Of a stretch of DNA of 64,000 nucleotides, positions 11,401 through 26,400 are shown one piece after another. The DNA is taken from assembly GCF_027744825.2 (NCBI RefSeq), contig NC_071343.1:13936366-14000365 (forward strand), written 5' to 3'. How positions within the stretch are numbered: position 1 is the stretch's first letter; every line of letters starts with the position of its first letter. Below the pieces are notes generated by a model. That model was given only the letters and a program-made list of their open reading frames with translations, searched no databases and was not told the DNA's origin. The position numbers were made by a program, and so were the translations under genes. This DNA is from Synchiropus splendidus. Taxonomy: Eukaryota; Chordata; Actinopteri; Syngnathiformes; Callionymidae.

Positions 11401-14400
11401 GAGGAAAATAACATAAGGAGGACGGCAGCAATAAGTTTCAACAAGGATGCAAAAAGGGTTGTAACTGTCCACAACAAGACCAAGACCTTGATCCATCACT
11501 CCGTGGTAGATAGAGCTGTGAATCTAGCTGAACAGCTCAGAGGAGACGGCTTTAATGACATGACTCCTGATGACATTCATGCCCTGATGGATGCGCACAC
11601 AAATCCGCTGACTGATGAAGATCTGGCAGAGATGACAAAGCCACCAAGCGAGGATGAGGAACAAGGGGAAGAAGAAGGGACACGTGTTGATAAAGATGAG
11701 GAGGATGGACTGACACTCGGTCGCTTGGCAACAATAGTAGATAAAAATCTTCTTGTCCAGAAGAAAAGAGAGTGCCAACAATTGCCCATAACTATGTTCT
11801 TCTCTCGGAAATACGCGTGAGTCACAATGTGTCCGACCTCGTACTGACTATTAAAAATGTTATTTTACAGTTTTTCCAAAAACTATCATAGTTATTTGTT
11901 GAAAACGATTATGTTTGTATTTTTTTTTTATGCTTGGGCCTGGTTTTGGCCTTTGGTTTCATTGTATACGTGGTTCAGTATTGTACAATAACGGTAAAAA
12001 TAAAGCTGACTACTGCACGGATTTCGCCTATCACGGGTTCTTTTCCGTGATTCAAGTATTCAAGGTGACAGCTAAACAATGATTCACAAGGACGTTAACA
12101 CAGCCTCACTCCTATATGCGGTTATTCGGTTGTGATGGTTAGATACAAGCATATTCCCTCATGGAGGGTCTAGAGGGCTGAAAACAAGAGTGTCACTCTG
12201 CATGTTGTCAGAGGGTCTAAACACAAATGTCCCACTTAGAGAGGAAAATGGTGGTGAATCCACAATCTGCTCACTGACAAAGCCCCAGTGACACAACGCC
12301 TCCCTTTGTAAAGTCAGGTTTTTAACAAATCTGCTCGCTTACAAAGAATGCCTGACCGAGTTTAGAGTTGTCCAAGTCCATCTTTTCCACCATGCTGACG
12401 GCTGACAGCTTAAGTCCCAGACAAAAAAAAGTGGACATGAGGGCTGACTAATGGCCAAAAAAGCCTGTCATAAAAGCTCTGAGCTTTTCGTGCTGAGAAA
12501 TGTTTCATCACCCTGCAGAGTTCTGCGGAACTGTCAATTTATGCAAAAAGCGACTGTACGAATCCCAAATATGGCATCTGGTAAATATATCGAATCAATG
12601 TACGGCTTGTAGGTTTGGAAATTCTCACCTCATCGGTCATGAGAGTCGCGATGGACCTTCCAATCTCACGGTACTGAGCCCCCCTTCCAAAGGGTCCCAG
12701 AAGAATGAACAAAAACCTGAATGCAAAATCAGACTTTGTCATTGTTTGGATCAGAAGCAAAAAGTGCTCTATATTTGTCTTGTAGTATCAGGCATGAGGT
12801 CAGAGGTCCCCACCTGGTGGCGATGGGGACCTCCGCAAGCCCGCTCAGCAGCACCGCAGGCGACAGACGCACAAACGCCACCACAGGCTTGTTCAGGAAC
12901 TCCAGCTCTCCCACCAAAACGTTACACGCTTCTGCACCCGGTGGGATTTTCTTCATAAAATGAAGGTCCATCTGTAACAATAATGCGGCGGGACATGAAA
13001 GTGCTTCCCTTATTGTCTAAGCAGCTTTGGCTGAGAGCAGACTTTCAAACTTGCAGTGCATCTGTATGAACACAGCAACTGTTCTATAAATAACATATGT
13101 GTAATCCATCAGCTTAGTAACAAACACTATGAGAGGAGTTCTAGGCATTTTATAATTTGACATACTGTATAACAATGAGCAAACACAGGAAAGTGTGATA
13201 CTCATGATCAACAAGAAAGCTTTTTGTGACCATTGTGCTTCCTCTCAGTGGTCAAGTTGGACACTTACTGATCCAATTGTGGGTTTTATAGTGAATATAT
13301 TTCAAACATCTTATGTTAGTAATTCAAGCTAAATACTAACTGGCATTTTTTTCACCGTCCTCAGACTCATTTATGTTGACGCAGTCCTGCACTACTGTGG
13401 GTCGAGGTTTGTGGTGCTTTCTGTCCGCAGCACTTCACATTTCTATGGCTCCTTGTGCTCTTTAACTCTGGGAGGTCAAAGCACTGTGTCCAGAAAAAGA
13501 CATCGCTGCACAACATCTGGTGGCTTCATTGTCAAATTAATTTATGTTGAACCAGTGATGGCTGAGCTGTGTGCATTATGCAACACTGGGTATCATTATT
13601 AAATCTGCTGAGCGAATATAGAATGTACAGCTGCATTGTTGCCCCTTAGCAGATTATCATCATCGTTGTCTAGAGAGAGGGCAAGAGGTCACATGTTGAC
13701 CCGGGCAAAAGGTTTTCTGTCTCTGACGTGTTTTTCATCACATTTAACATGAATAATCCTCAACCTCCAATGAATACAGTCAGTGGCCTTTATCATTGAC
13801 TTGATTGACATTTAAAAACACTTAGCTGATATGACATTCTGATATGACAGCTCATTCTCTGGGGTCAGTGTGTTCATTTCTCAGTAAAAGGCGGCCCGTA
13901 TTTATGGTTGTAATTCATGTGCTCTTACTTTACTGAAGTCCACGGAGCTGTTCTCCCTGGTGATGTCGCCTTTGCCATCAGGAGCAGCTAAATGAGTCTG
14001 GGATGATGTCATCTGACCTGGAATATCAAGCAAAGTGGTGGTTGAAAAAGGGGAAAGAATGCACAGTATCACACTTAGTAACATGGACTCTTCAGTTCAG
14101 TGAGAATGTTGCTCTTAGGCTAATACACTAATAACTTTCCTGTGGATGTAGTTTGGGAGTTGACTTTTCATTTTTCATTTTTTTGGTTGCCCAATCTCAT
14201 ACTCAAAAAAATGGCATGGAGAATTGTTTGGATGAAAAAAAGATGCATTAATGTAGTTGGTCAGACTAGAGAAGGATGAAAAATAATAAAAGCAACAAAT
14301 AGTACATAAATTAGCGTGATAAGACTTAAAATGTACATGTACAGTAGGCAGAAGTTAGTATAAAAAGCTAAAAGAAAAAGTTCAAATGATAAAACTGCAA

Positions 14401-17400
14401 TTCCGTAGCGCCACACAGAAGATAAAAGCAGGTGCGCTTGGAACCCTCAGGCCACCCAGTCTACTTGTCAACTCTCTTCACCGTACTTGCCCGACCTGTT
14501 CATAGTCATGTGATGTAATATTTCTCAATGAAGGCAGCAGAACTGTGACCATTTAAGTCTCAAGTTCAAGGTTGATTAAGCAAGTCAACAACAATGCCTC
14601 TTTTTTAGAAAACCACTGGCACAAATGCCTTCAGTGTTTTCAGGGCTTTCTCACCATTTTTGTCTATATGGTGGTCTGAGGAGCGCCGTCCCATATCGGC
14701 CCAGGATCTGACAATCGGGAGGCGGTTGGAGAGCTTCTTCTGATTCTGGTGATGGTGCTGCTTCAGTAGAGTTTCACGAACCCTCAGTCGAAGTTCATCC
14801 CCCAGAGGAGCGTACAACTCCTGGTGGTCCAACACCATATCTGGAAGAAAAGAAGCCTTTCAGTGTTTTCATCTATTGAAAGACAGTGAATCGTCCCACG
14901 AATGGCTCCCTGCCTGCGATCTCCTCGATGGTGCTGGCCCTCATGTCGAGCAGCACCGTGCTGTTGATGATACAGCTGCGCAGCTCGAACAAACTATGCA
15001 GCGACAGCGTTGCAACGTAAGGTTTACTCCATCTCTCTCCTCCGTCTTCAACATCCTCCTCGAACTTCAACCACCTGTGAAACCAGTTTGGGTTTTAGTC
15101 AGGGGACGTCACCAGATGGCCAAGAAGCCCACCATCTGTTCAAGCTAAAGAAACATTCCTTCCCCGTTTCTCTTCATTTCTCGCTCAAACATCATCGTTT
15201 CTGTCAGTTTTACCTATTTAGCGTATGTCCTTAGTTAATCATTCCAAATAAAATCTGCTTCAATGATTACCTGCTATAACCGAGTCAGATTCTCATGAAG
15301 GCATTTCTGTTTCACAGATTTCTTCTGTGATATTTATATCTGGAGTCATGGCATGGATGAGACGTGGCCTCCTAATGTAATTGGAATCTAAGACAGGCAG
15401 CTCATCAGGGTGAGTGAGACCACAAAGCTGCTCCACTCGCGCGGAGCTTAGTTGCAGGAAAACACACCGAACCTGGCACTTTCTCTCCAGTCCGAGTCCT
15501 CCCCCTCCCTCACTGAGATCTCGTCCATCTGAGTGAAAAGGTCATGAGGCAGGTGGTCCTCGTCATCGTCCTCCGCCCCCAGCAGGAACTGGACTCTCTG
15601 GGATGGGGTGTCTGTTTGGGGTGTGGTATGAATCCATTGAGGACAACTTCACAGACCCAGGAAGACTGTTAGTGTATACCGTAAATTGGGGACTCTCGTC
15701 CCTCCACCAAGATGGGGGTCCGCTCCCTGCTCCGTCTGTGTTTGTGTCCGTGGTGGCGGTGTCTGCGGTGACTACGATGCCTGGTGCTGCCCAAAGGAAC
15801 ATGGACCCCAATGTATAGAGTCCTGTGTCCTGCTGAGGCGTCACATGCAGAGTGGATTTAGACGACACGAGTCTCGATGTGTTGTTAGTAATGAATAAAC
15901 AGTAGATTTTCATTTGAAACTGTCCATAGATATACAAGTAACATCCAACATAGGAGCGGGATAGATTCCGACCAACCGGTCGTAAGTCAGATTGGAAGTA
16001 AGTGGAATGCCATTCAGCCGACGCAAGGGTTATAGGTGCTACTGTAGTGGTAGATGGCTGTGTGAGAGTGAGATGCTGGGATACCTGTGCCAGACATTGA
16101 ATAAAATAAATAAATAAAAAAAAAAAGCATCTGCTGGCCATGGTTGTAAGTATGGGTGGATGTAAGTCAAGCAGGTCATGATAAAAAATGTTTTCGTAGT
16201 TGTACGTGGATTGTGATCACATATTGCACATATTGCAGCATATATATATATATGTAGTGTACTGACAAGTATTATTTTAGGGCAAAAAAAATCACATAAT
16301 TTTCAATGATACGTATGTTTTTTTTAACTGGCTTACTGTAACAAACTGAATCCAGTTAGACCTTCAGATCACAAGCACTCAGCTATTATGAGGAGCTGTG
16401 GGGGGACGTGGAATATGGAGGCTTTTATACAACTCCAAAGCACAAATTTAGGTCCACATTTCAACTCATGTCCAAATCCAACTCATCTGTCATCATGATG
16501 ATGCTCCATTTTGAAGTTATTGCTTTATAAAGTTCTCCCTTTGAAATCTCTTGTTACAATTCACAATTTTATGTGAAAATATAATTTTATTCCTTACAGT
16601 TTAACTGACATTTTAGTTTATTTTTTTCTGCTGTAATTGACCTCCTCACAGCCAGTAATGTCATTGGTTATTTCGTTACAATGATTTCCCCATACGATTT
16701 CATCATTTTCTTTTTAAATAACATGTGCATTTGATCGTTAATTATGGTAAACTGTACCCTAAGACGTTCGGTCTGTATTTTACTCATGTATCCGTCTTCT
16801 TTTCTCCAATTTCCTATTGTAAAAGTATAAAAAAAAAGCAATTTTAAAAACTCATTCCCTCTCATGTCCTTTTGAAAATAGTTCTCACTCTTGACACCAA
16901 ACCAATTGAGTCGGTTGCCCCTGACAACAGCTTCTCTGTACCTTCAAGATCCTCCTGTTCGAAGTTGGACCTCTGCAGGGAGCGTGTTCCTCCTCTGTCC
17001 ACCACTGCCTCGTCATCGTTTCTCTGCAGAACACATTAACACTTTTTTTTTCATGTAATTCAGAACAAACTGGAGCTTGAATGGCATTCTTGCACAAGCA
17101 CACATTATGAAATAAAATGTTGACACGCTGTCCCACTCACCATTCAGGACACTGTGAACACAACAGCTGGCTGAATTCAAAATGCTTTTCTCCATAGCTT
17201 TTCCACTTATTTTGATTCATTGAACTGTGTTTGTATTGAATTAACACCGGGCAGCGACCTGTGCGTTCTCCGCTAGCATGTGAGACACGAGCGAGAAGCG
17301 TAGGACCATAATCCTCCTCAGTGAAAGGCTTTTGTGAGATTACGACTGAGAATATTGAATGACGACTGGGAATCATCAAGGCTGCTTGAGAGATTTACGA

Positions 17401-20400
17401 TGGATCCACGGAGGACCAGAGCCCCGCGTGGCGTTGAAACACATTCAGCTATTTTATTCACCGAATCACTTCCGACGAGATGCATGCGGCCGGAGCGAGT
17501 TACAGACTCAGCAGGATGTGGCTCGGTGCCGTCAGCTCTGACAACTGTGACAACCAGCTTTCTGTGGTGTGAACGATGGTCCACTTATGTAATCCCCAGG
17601 AAGGTGAGAAGGGGGCGGTGGTAAAAGTGAATCACTACAACAAACAACGCCAGTTTGTCATATCAGACTCCACAAAGTAGCTCCGGACTTCATTTCTGCA
17701 TCTACATGTGGCTTGGTCTATAGAGCACAGTTTGTTTAACGTGTCACAAACCCTTCCGTTGGGCCGCTTCACTTGTTTTGGAGCACCATTTATATTTTCA
17801 TACATTCATTTTCTGCAGCTTTGTTCATTTTATTACCCGAAAGACACTAAACAAGGACATCTGTGCTTGTAATTGCAACTGACATCTTGTGCAAATGCAT
17901 CTGAAGAAAGAGTAAGATGTCCCCCAATCCATCTTTAAACTCAGGACACTGTGGATAAAGTTGCAAACTGGTCTGACCTTTGCATTTCCTTCCGAGTAAA
18001 TCCTGACGTTCAATTGAAGCTCAAAATGAAAATGTGCCGATTTCATCTGAGATTAACTCTGGCTCACGAGAGGACGCACGCATCAATATTTTCAAACTTT
18101 TATTAAGTGGACTGGGTTCAGAAAATCCTTAAATGTGAAGGCTGAGCGACTGACATGGACAGATGTGAAGATTTGCCTGCAAATGTTTGGAAATTAGGTA
18201 AACGTATTCTGATAAACAATGCCTTTTTCTTTGGGTTGGAGATTATGCAATGGATGGATGGTGCAACTTTATGATGTGTGTCAAATAAGTAAGGAATTTA
18301 GCGTTGCCAACTTACCAAAACCCTCATGCTAAAAGACTGTTATCTGGCTGTAAGTGAATCGAAATAGCAAAATAGGGATCATGTTATTTGGCAATGACAG
18401 CCAATGGTGACTCTCCTTACTGTGGAGTTGGCAGCAGTAGGGAGCCTAAATCGTTCCATGGGCCCTAAGGTCGGACGAAAATGAATGGAAGTCTATCAAA
18501 GTAATTTTCTGGTCCACTGTGTCTCATGCTCTGGATCACACATATCAATGTAAATGATAAATAGTCAGATGAGTGTCTGTTTTTGTTTTTGTTTTTTCTG
18601 CCGATTGTTTCAGCTGACACCTGATTGGTTGACCTATCAGGTTTGACACCCCTGCTGTGGCGCTTGTCCCGCACGCAGGCTCTCACTCGACCGACTATCG
18701 AGTCTGACCATTGTAGTTAGGTTCTACATATCACACAAAACATAAAGTAACTTTTGATGCCGGTCGAAAAGTGGTACTCTCACAGCATTGGAAAGTGTCT
18801 TTCCAATTCACAGGCATCATGTGAGAAATGTTAAGCTAGATCAGGAAATAAGTTTTATCTCACCATTAACTCCTGTTCATATTTTTGGTTATCTGAGCCC
18901 CCATGAGATGGAAATAGATGAGCTCCCATTGCGCTCTGACTATCATCACTTTTATCTAGGAGGGCGTCTGGGCGTCTGCAAAAAAATGAAAAAAATGTAA
19001 GCTCAATTCTCGACCGTTTCTTGGCCGCCATATACCAGCCTGACCTGCCGGCCAAGCTATGATCAAGAATCGGGCGTCAATTTTTTCATGGTTTGCAGAC
19101 ACCAGACGCCCTCCTAGATAAAAGCCTGACCACTATTAATGGGTCGAACTATTACCAAATCCCAGAATGATCAGTCAGCATTTTGACCGCTCAGAGAGTT
19201 TGTGTGTTTGCTCAGACACATGAAAAATTTGAGGGAACATTGCTGGCAACCCTGGACTGGGAAAACATCTAAAAAAAATGCTTGACATTTACAAAAAAAA
19301 CTGAAAGTTATTAGTAGAGTAAACAAGTGTACAACTTAAACTGTGAGCAAACTGGAGTCTCCATTTCTCTCCACGCTGATATTTGACGTTAAGGAAGGCT
19401 GTTCCAACACTCCAACACATGAACGGTTTTCTCGCCGCGACATGTCGTTGTCTCACTCTCCGGCTGTTCTGAACAACTGATGTATTTCATGGCGCTCAGG
19501 CTTAGACTAATCTTTTCAAAGGCAGATGTGAAGATGAGGTGTTGGAGGAGGTGTCAGCATGTTGTTCTCTCGGCCGGACCAACGCTGCTGCACGTATACC
19601 ATCCTCTCACTTAATCATTCTTCACTCGCTGCCGGCCAGCATTAATGTGGCCAGACCTCATTCAGACAAGCCACAATATCTGTAGACAGATTCATTATCA
19701 GAGTCGTAGCATGTGAGGGATGATGAGTGAACTGTGGCTTAAGACTTAGAGCCACACACACACGCCGCTAGGCACACCACAACAGATCATGTAAAGTGAA
19801 GCGCTGCTGTCAAACGCTGTAAATGGAAGAGTTGAGTTTTGCTCTCGTGGACGTGGTCAGCACGACCCAGAAGGAGCATCGGAGGTGTTACACTTTAATC
19901 CAGTGTTCCGAGTGTACCCGCCTTGACCGTCAGTTGACGTGCTGAACCTTTCACAGCTGTAACCTCACATGGGCCAGCTTCCCAGCCAGACTCATAATCT
20001 GCACATGAGTACACATCATATCAAAATCCCCGCTCAGCTTAAAGTGCCTGTGTTTTTTAAACCCAAATATGACCTGGCTGTGAGCCAAAAATTTAGAATG
20101 TATTTCTTTTAATTCAAATATTCTGCTTTTTAGAATATGGCCGTGCATGACAGAAGGACCCACACGCTGTCAGTGCTTCATGCTCAAGTTGCTCACAATG
20201 CATCGGCATAGAAGGCGTCTAATAACAATAAGCAATATTACCATTTAAAATGCAGTCTGATCCCAGATTACTGTGGAGCGGTACCCGGATGATCCTGCTG
20301 TGAATGATTTGACAGAAAGGGATGAGGACTGGAAGGGATGTTGGACCTGGCAACGTCAAACAAAGTTCTCTCCTGTCAGAGGTGGGATGACAGTGTGGAA

Positions 20401-23400
20401 GGTGGTGTTCTAGTACTGGAGTCTCAAGGTCTTGGTGCTGCCAGTGGCCAGAAATTGCTGTTTATTTGTGATCAGAAGATCTTGGAACTCGAATTTTGGA
20501 TGAAATTTTCATAAAATATGTGAAATGAGACTAGGAAGAATTATTCAATTTGGGGAGAGACCTGGATCACCGTAAGGATCCAGGATTTTTTTTTCAAGGA
20601 ATCGCTAACATTGGGAAATTTAGGATCATTTTTGGCATCGTGTCAGCATTTGGATCCAGTGATTTCTTTTATGAAAGATACTTTGTCATTGGGAAATTGT
20701 GTTGGGTGGTGGACTGAAGCGGCTTGGCGGAGGTTTGCGCTCTCCGAGTGCTTTTCTTCCCACTAGAAGTAGCAAGAGTCATCCCAGACAGAGTCCACAC
20801 CGAAACAGACCAAAATAAATGCAGAAGCATGACTCTATTAGTCACATACATACATGTAGTCACATACGTATTTATTTATTAGAAATTAGAAACCAATTTT
20901 TTTCCAAAATAAATCTCCATTCATTGTAACCAACTAAGCAGTTTTTATTCAATTTGGTCTCGGTCTTGGTCTTGAGTCCGATCCCTTCATTGGTCTTGGT
21001 CTAGGGTTAGGTGGTCTCGACTACAACGCTAAGAAGGTGATCTAACATTTAATACAATAGAGAAATCATATGTGTGTGTTTGTGGGGTCCAATTCTTGAC
21101 AACACTATCCTTGTGACGGCCCTATGACTTTGTAGGGACATTTTGCTAGACCCCACTAGGTTATGTATAATTTTAGGATGAAGACTTCAAAGTAACTGGG
21201 TCATTACAATGGGGTTTAAGTTTAGGCCAGAGTCCTGGTTACTAACCATTTCTGTTGGATGTGTCATGCTTGTATTGTTATTGTCATGTCGCGTTTTTCC
21301 ATGCTTCCTTTGTTTCCGTTTCCTGTTCTCTCTTCAGCTTTCCGAGCGGCACAGCTAGCTTGTATTTGGTAATCGGACTTCCACGGATATCAACTCCTCA
21401 ACGCTAGCTTGTGTCGCCAGATGGTTTCTTCGCGTTCCCAATGGTAAACTTCTTCTCGCTTCATCTCTGCTTTCATTTTCCATCTCTGGTAGATTTCCGC
21501 ATGTGAGTATTTTGTAGATCTCTTTCCACATTGATATAGTTATTTCATCGTGTGTATGTGTTTACCACCATCGAACGTTTTGTGTTTTTGGGCCTCGCGA
21601 GTAACTTCCGAGTGCGTGATTATAATTTGCCTCTCTTTAGTTCTGGCTTTTTCCCCTGCTCATATGTGTAACTCCCAGTCCGTGTTCTGGTTCCGGCGCC
21701 TTTCGTTCTTCATTCCTGTTTGACTGTGTATAGCCTCGTCTTTGTCTATTAAATTATTAAATTAATCTCGTCTCCATGCCTTCTGTCGTCCAGCACACAT
21801 TGCACCTGGGTCTAACCTCAGACAGCCATGACAGGATGGTCAGGTTAAGGGTGAGAGGCTTGGGAAAGCATCGTGTCAATGTGAAATCTCACAATGTCCA
21901 AACAAAAATAGAAATACAAGTGTGTGTGTGTACCGTGCATTGGTCCTGGGGTTGATGTCAGTGGACAATACAGTGAACCAAATATTAGCCATGTTGTAAA
22001 TCACAATGCCGTCGAATAGACATGGACATTGACCACCTTCACTCATGTGTTGGATTAAGGAAATGGCAGGAACATCACATCACTAGCTGCATTGCTTATG
22101 AGGTTCACAGATGCTACAAAAACGTGAACTGTTTTTATTCCCTTTCTTTGCATCAAGCATTATTGATCTGATACAGTCAATATTGTCCCCATGGTGGGGA
22201 GAACTATGTCGACACTAGTAATGAGTAGATGAGTTTTCATGACAAAGTATTGAATGGATTGAATTGATGAAACTTCATGAAACAGTGTCCTGACATTCAG
22301 AGGCCACCAGATGGCACTGTCTCATGTGAAATGTTTGGACTTGAACTACTAAGTTTTTTTAAAAAATGGCCACATGTTCCCTCATATTTATATCCCAGAA
22401 GCTTGCTCTCACTATTCTGGACCTCTTTAGTGAAACAAGTCGGTGTGATCGTTGTGCGCCAAGTTCGATATACTGTTGTTGTAGCAGTGTACTTATTGAG
22501 ATTTGAACCGGTCGGACACAAAGTAACAGCGCCACCCATTGTTACAGAGGCGACATTGCTTAGTGACTGAACCAAGGTATTCGTCGGTGAGGGAACCACT
22601 GATGTGTGGGCTCTTTCTTGAGCATCAATTCATTATTGAGCTTATCGTCTTGACATTGAGCTGAAGAATAATATTCTAGCTACTGCATATCCAAGAGTCT
22701 CTAAGTAACAACAGTGTAACAGTGTAATACATGTATCCCAAACGAACAAGCAAGATATATCTTTTTTTGCTGACACTTAAGTTGCAAGTGAGAATGTCTA
22801 ATTTAATTTTAAAACAACTTTTATATGACTAGAAACAAAAATAGACAAAGATAAAATGACATCTGAGACATCAGTAAAGGGAAAAAAAAAAAGAAAAAAA
22901 AGCTGGCAAAGTACCAGTTTGTGTCTGGACGGCTGGAGCGGGAATCCGAAATGACAGGCAGTCTACAGAGCTAAGGTGACATCAGTGGATGTGGCAGATA
23001 CTTGGATGTGATCCGTACAGATGGCCGTGGCATTTCTGGAGCCACCAGTGGCAGAAATATCACAGACTTCCCAGCTTCTCGGTGTAAAAGATCTTGTCCG
23101 TAGTCGCAACATTTGAAGATATGATCAAGATTTTACGCGGACTCGCCGTCCTACCTGGCAGTTGAACAGCCACGGCTCCTCCAAATTGTCCGAAATCATT
23201 CCTCCTCCTCAGAAGTGTGAGCTCAGTAGTCAGTTTAGTCAGAATGGATGCTGATCTGAGCGCTAGCTGCTCTGCTTCACACCACGCCGGGTGGAAGCCC
23301 AAGCCCTTCTGTTGAGTTGAACAACTGTAATTTATTATTGAGCGTCCATCAAACGTCTGCAGCCACTGAGATTAAAACCGTGGCAACATCGTCATCCCTG

Positions 23401-26400
23401 CTGTCCACACTGACTCCACAGGAAGAAAAAAAGCTCTATTCAGGCAGCGCTTTTTATTCGTTTTTTATATTTTTACAAATCGTTGTACTGGACAAAAGTA
23501 GTGTCGAGAATCTGAATGTATTATTACTGAAGGTCATAAATGCTTTATAAGATTCTTATCTGCGAGTGATTAGCCAACAGACTCGGCAGGCAAAACAGGC
23601 TTTATTATGGAATAAGATGATCTTGACTTCGGCACAGTAAATGCTGTCAAGAGATAGACTACATCCCCAACAGATTGGGTCTCACAACAGTAGGACATTA
23701 AACTTGAGAACATCTGTCTGACATTCACTTTCTTACAGTGATCCAAGATCAAGTAGTGGGGGCAGCAGTCAAAGTGAAGAGGCCCACGCTTCCCTTTCCA
23801 GGTCAACCTATACTGCAGCATGTCCGTACCAGTGCCGCCTCCCAGTTGCATGTACATAACAAGCTCGCTAAGCCACTGCAACTACTGATGGCTGAGCTGC
23901 TCTTTCTTGATGTTTGTGTCGTGTTCTTCAGTCACTACCCAAAGTTTCTGACCACCAATTAACATCGATTGACTTCCACTCTCTGCCTCGTGGCTCAGCT
24001 CTTTCCTCACCATGACAAACCAATGCCAGGTCGCGTGGTGGAAGATGTTCCACTGGATCGATCTTAAGCTCTGTCCATCCTTCTTTTCCAAGCACATTTG
24101 ACTGCATGAGTCTTGATAGGTGGCAAGATACTAAATCTTTCAAACCCACTTTGTTTTAAGGCCTGTCCATATGAAGACAGTGTCCGTCACAACCGCACAA
24201 GTTCTGTGTCAGTTAGGCTTGATGTCCATGCTTAGTCGTTTTTATCTCAATTTTTTGGTTCTTCTTCATGTAATAACCGGATACACAAAATATAGGTAGA
24301 CGTACGGATGCTCTTTTCACTGAGTCATACTGGATGTCAGTTGCTGTTTATAACCTCTTACCTGGCTCTCTTCCTTAGTGGTACACCACATCAGTTTAAA
24401 TAGACTTTAAATAGCAATTGACGCTTTGTTACACATCCCCGTCCTGTCTTTTTTATATATGTTGCGCTGCTGAAAAAGGCAAAACATCTACTACAATTCA
24501 ATACCTCATGTGAGGCTGCCTTTGCCGTCTGAATACGACTCAAAATTCAACTTTCCCAATGTGTAAATAGTGTTATACAGTGTTGGTTTTCATCTGAACA
24601 TTGTGTTAATGGCGAAAAGGCTGAATGTGCCTCAAAAGACACCAACAAAAAACACATTTTCTGGTGACTATATATGAAACAATTTGAATTTAAACAATGA
24701 CTAGATATTAACTTGTTAATTTTGATCAATTCATTGCAGAAAATAGATGAATTGATGCAAATAATGCAGATTAACTGTGTGCGAAGGAAGCAATTTTCAG
24801 CGCTCAAATTCCAGGTACACTGCATTATACACTGAGCTGTCATATTGATGAAGGTGACTGGACAACATTGCAATGATAAGCAGAATATTTATTTAAATAA
24901 ACCTCAGGATACTAGCACAAAAATGTCTCATATTTTCCATGTTTTCATTTATGAAGTATATTTCATAGGTTTTTGTTGTCTAAAGAAATTTGAAAAATAA
25001 AAGTCAACAGTATTAATGCACAATATTTATATTAGGAACAAAAATACCGCTCATAATACTTTCATTGATGTGGTTATGGTTCAATTTACTCCTCACAGTG
25101 ACAAAGTTTGGAAGATGCCCCAAGTGTTACACTAAATGACTGTCAACTGAACAAACAAAAGTCAGTTTAAACTCACCAAACTCCTGCGGCCAACTGATGA
25201 TCCAAAGAAAGAGTAAACCTAAACAAAGCAAGAACAACAGCTTTAGTTTCACGTAGATAAGCCCTCGGAGAGTCGACAGCTCCCTAAGCATCCTGCCAAG
25301 AGGTCACATCCACTGCTGCCCTCAAGTGGTTTGGGAACGTTCCAGTTCCTGAGTTAGCAACACATTTAGTCACCACATCCATGTGGAAGTTCATCCATCC
25401 AAAACCTTTTGGGTCATTTTGATAGCAGACAGACCGTCCAGCAAAACCACAGCCTCCATGGTGGATGTCACAGAAACACACAAGTCAACGCGTTCACAGC
25501 ACCTCTTAGTAAAATTGCAGATTAAACGTGATTTGTTATTTTTAGTCCCTCCGTGTTCTCAGACTCCAGAACTCAGGTCATGGACAGATCTTATGGAGCT
25601 AAAGCTGGACAGATCTAAAAGTGGAGATCAAGGGCAAAAACCTCAGCTGCAACTGATGACAAAATCCCGTCAGAATGTTCTGACCAGGCTTCAGCCCGAG
25701 TGAGTTCTTGACTCACTTACTGTTAAAGTGCTTCCTTATTTACTTGATTTGAGAGAGTAGGCACACGTTTCAACAGCACCACAAGTGTCTGTAGCACAGT
25801 AGAACACCTGAGCCTTCCCATGGTTCACTTCATGATGGCAGAAACAGCACCTTTAACATTTCATTTCATGTGTGTATTAATAAGCCACCGTAGCTGCAGG
25901 ACATTTTTTTGTCATTTCTATGACACACGTTTTTATATGGCTTGATTTTTCACAAAAATTACAGGAGTTAGCCTTTTTTTCCATAAAAATAGAAGCCATT
26001 CATAGGAGCCATTTTCAGTTTCACTGTCTAGTTGTGCTGGCGTGGTCTGCTGTTTAACCGGGGAAAGGTTGGTGAGTCTTACAAAACAGTGTGGAAGTGG
26101 TCTTTAACAGGTTACGTTTGTGAACGAAAGATGAACGTTTTCCCAGAACAGGGACCATCAAAAAAATAATAATAAAAATCCCAAATTCTAAGGGGTTAAA
26201 GTAAATGCTGTGAGCGTTGTGAGGCGGTGTCATTCCCAAATACAGTAGGACAAGAAAAGGAGTCTGGAATTTGGTTACTTAATTATCATAAAAATGAGGA
26301 AAGGGGTAATTACACCATGACTTTATGTGTTAAAATATTTTAACATTGTCAGCATAAATCATATTGGTATTTTTAAGTGGTGGGTGAAACATGTAAATAT

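Noticed and set aside
15563..16141. 192-codon minus-strand ORF
   Set aside because: Covers slc4a10 exon 3 in a different frame and continues through a mobile element; the true frame is the GHRTLYIGV reading.
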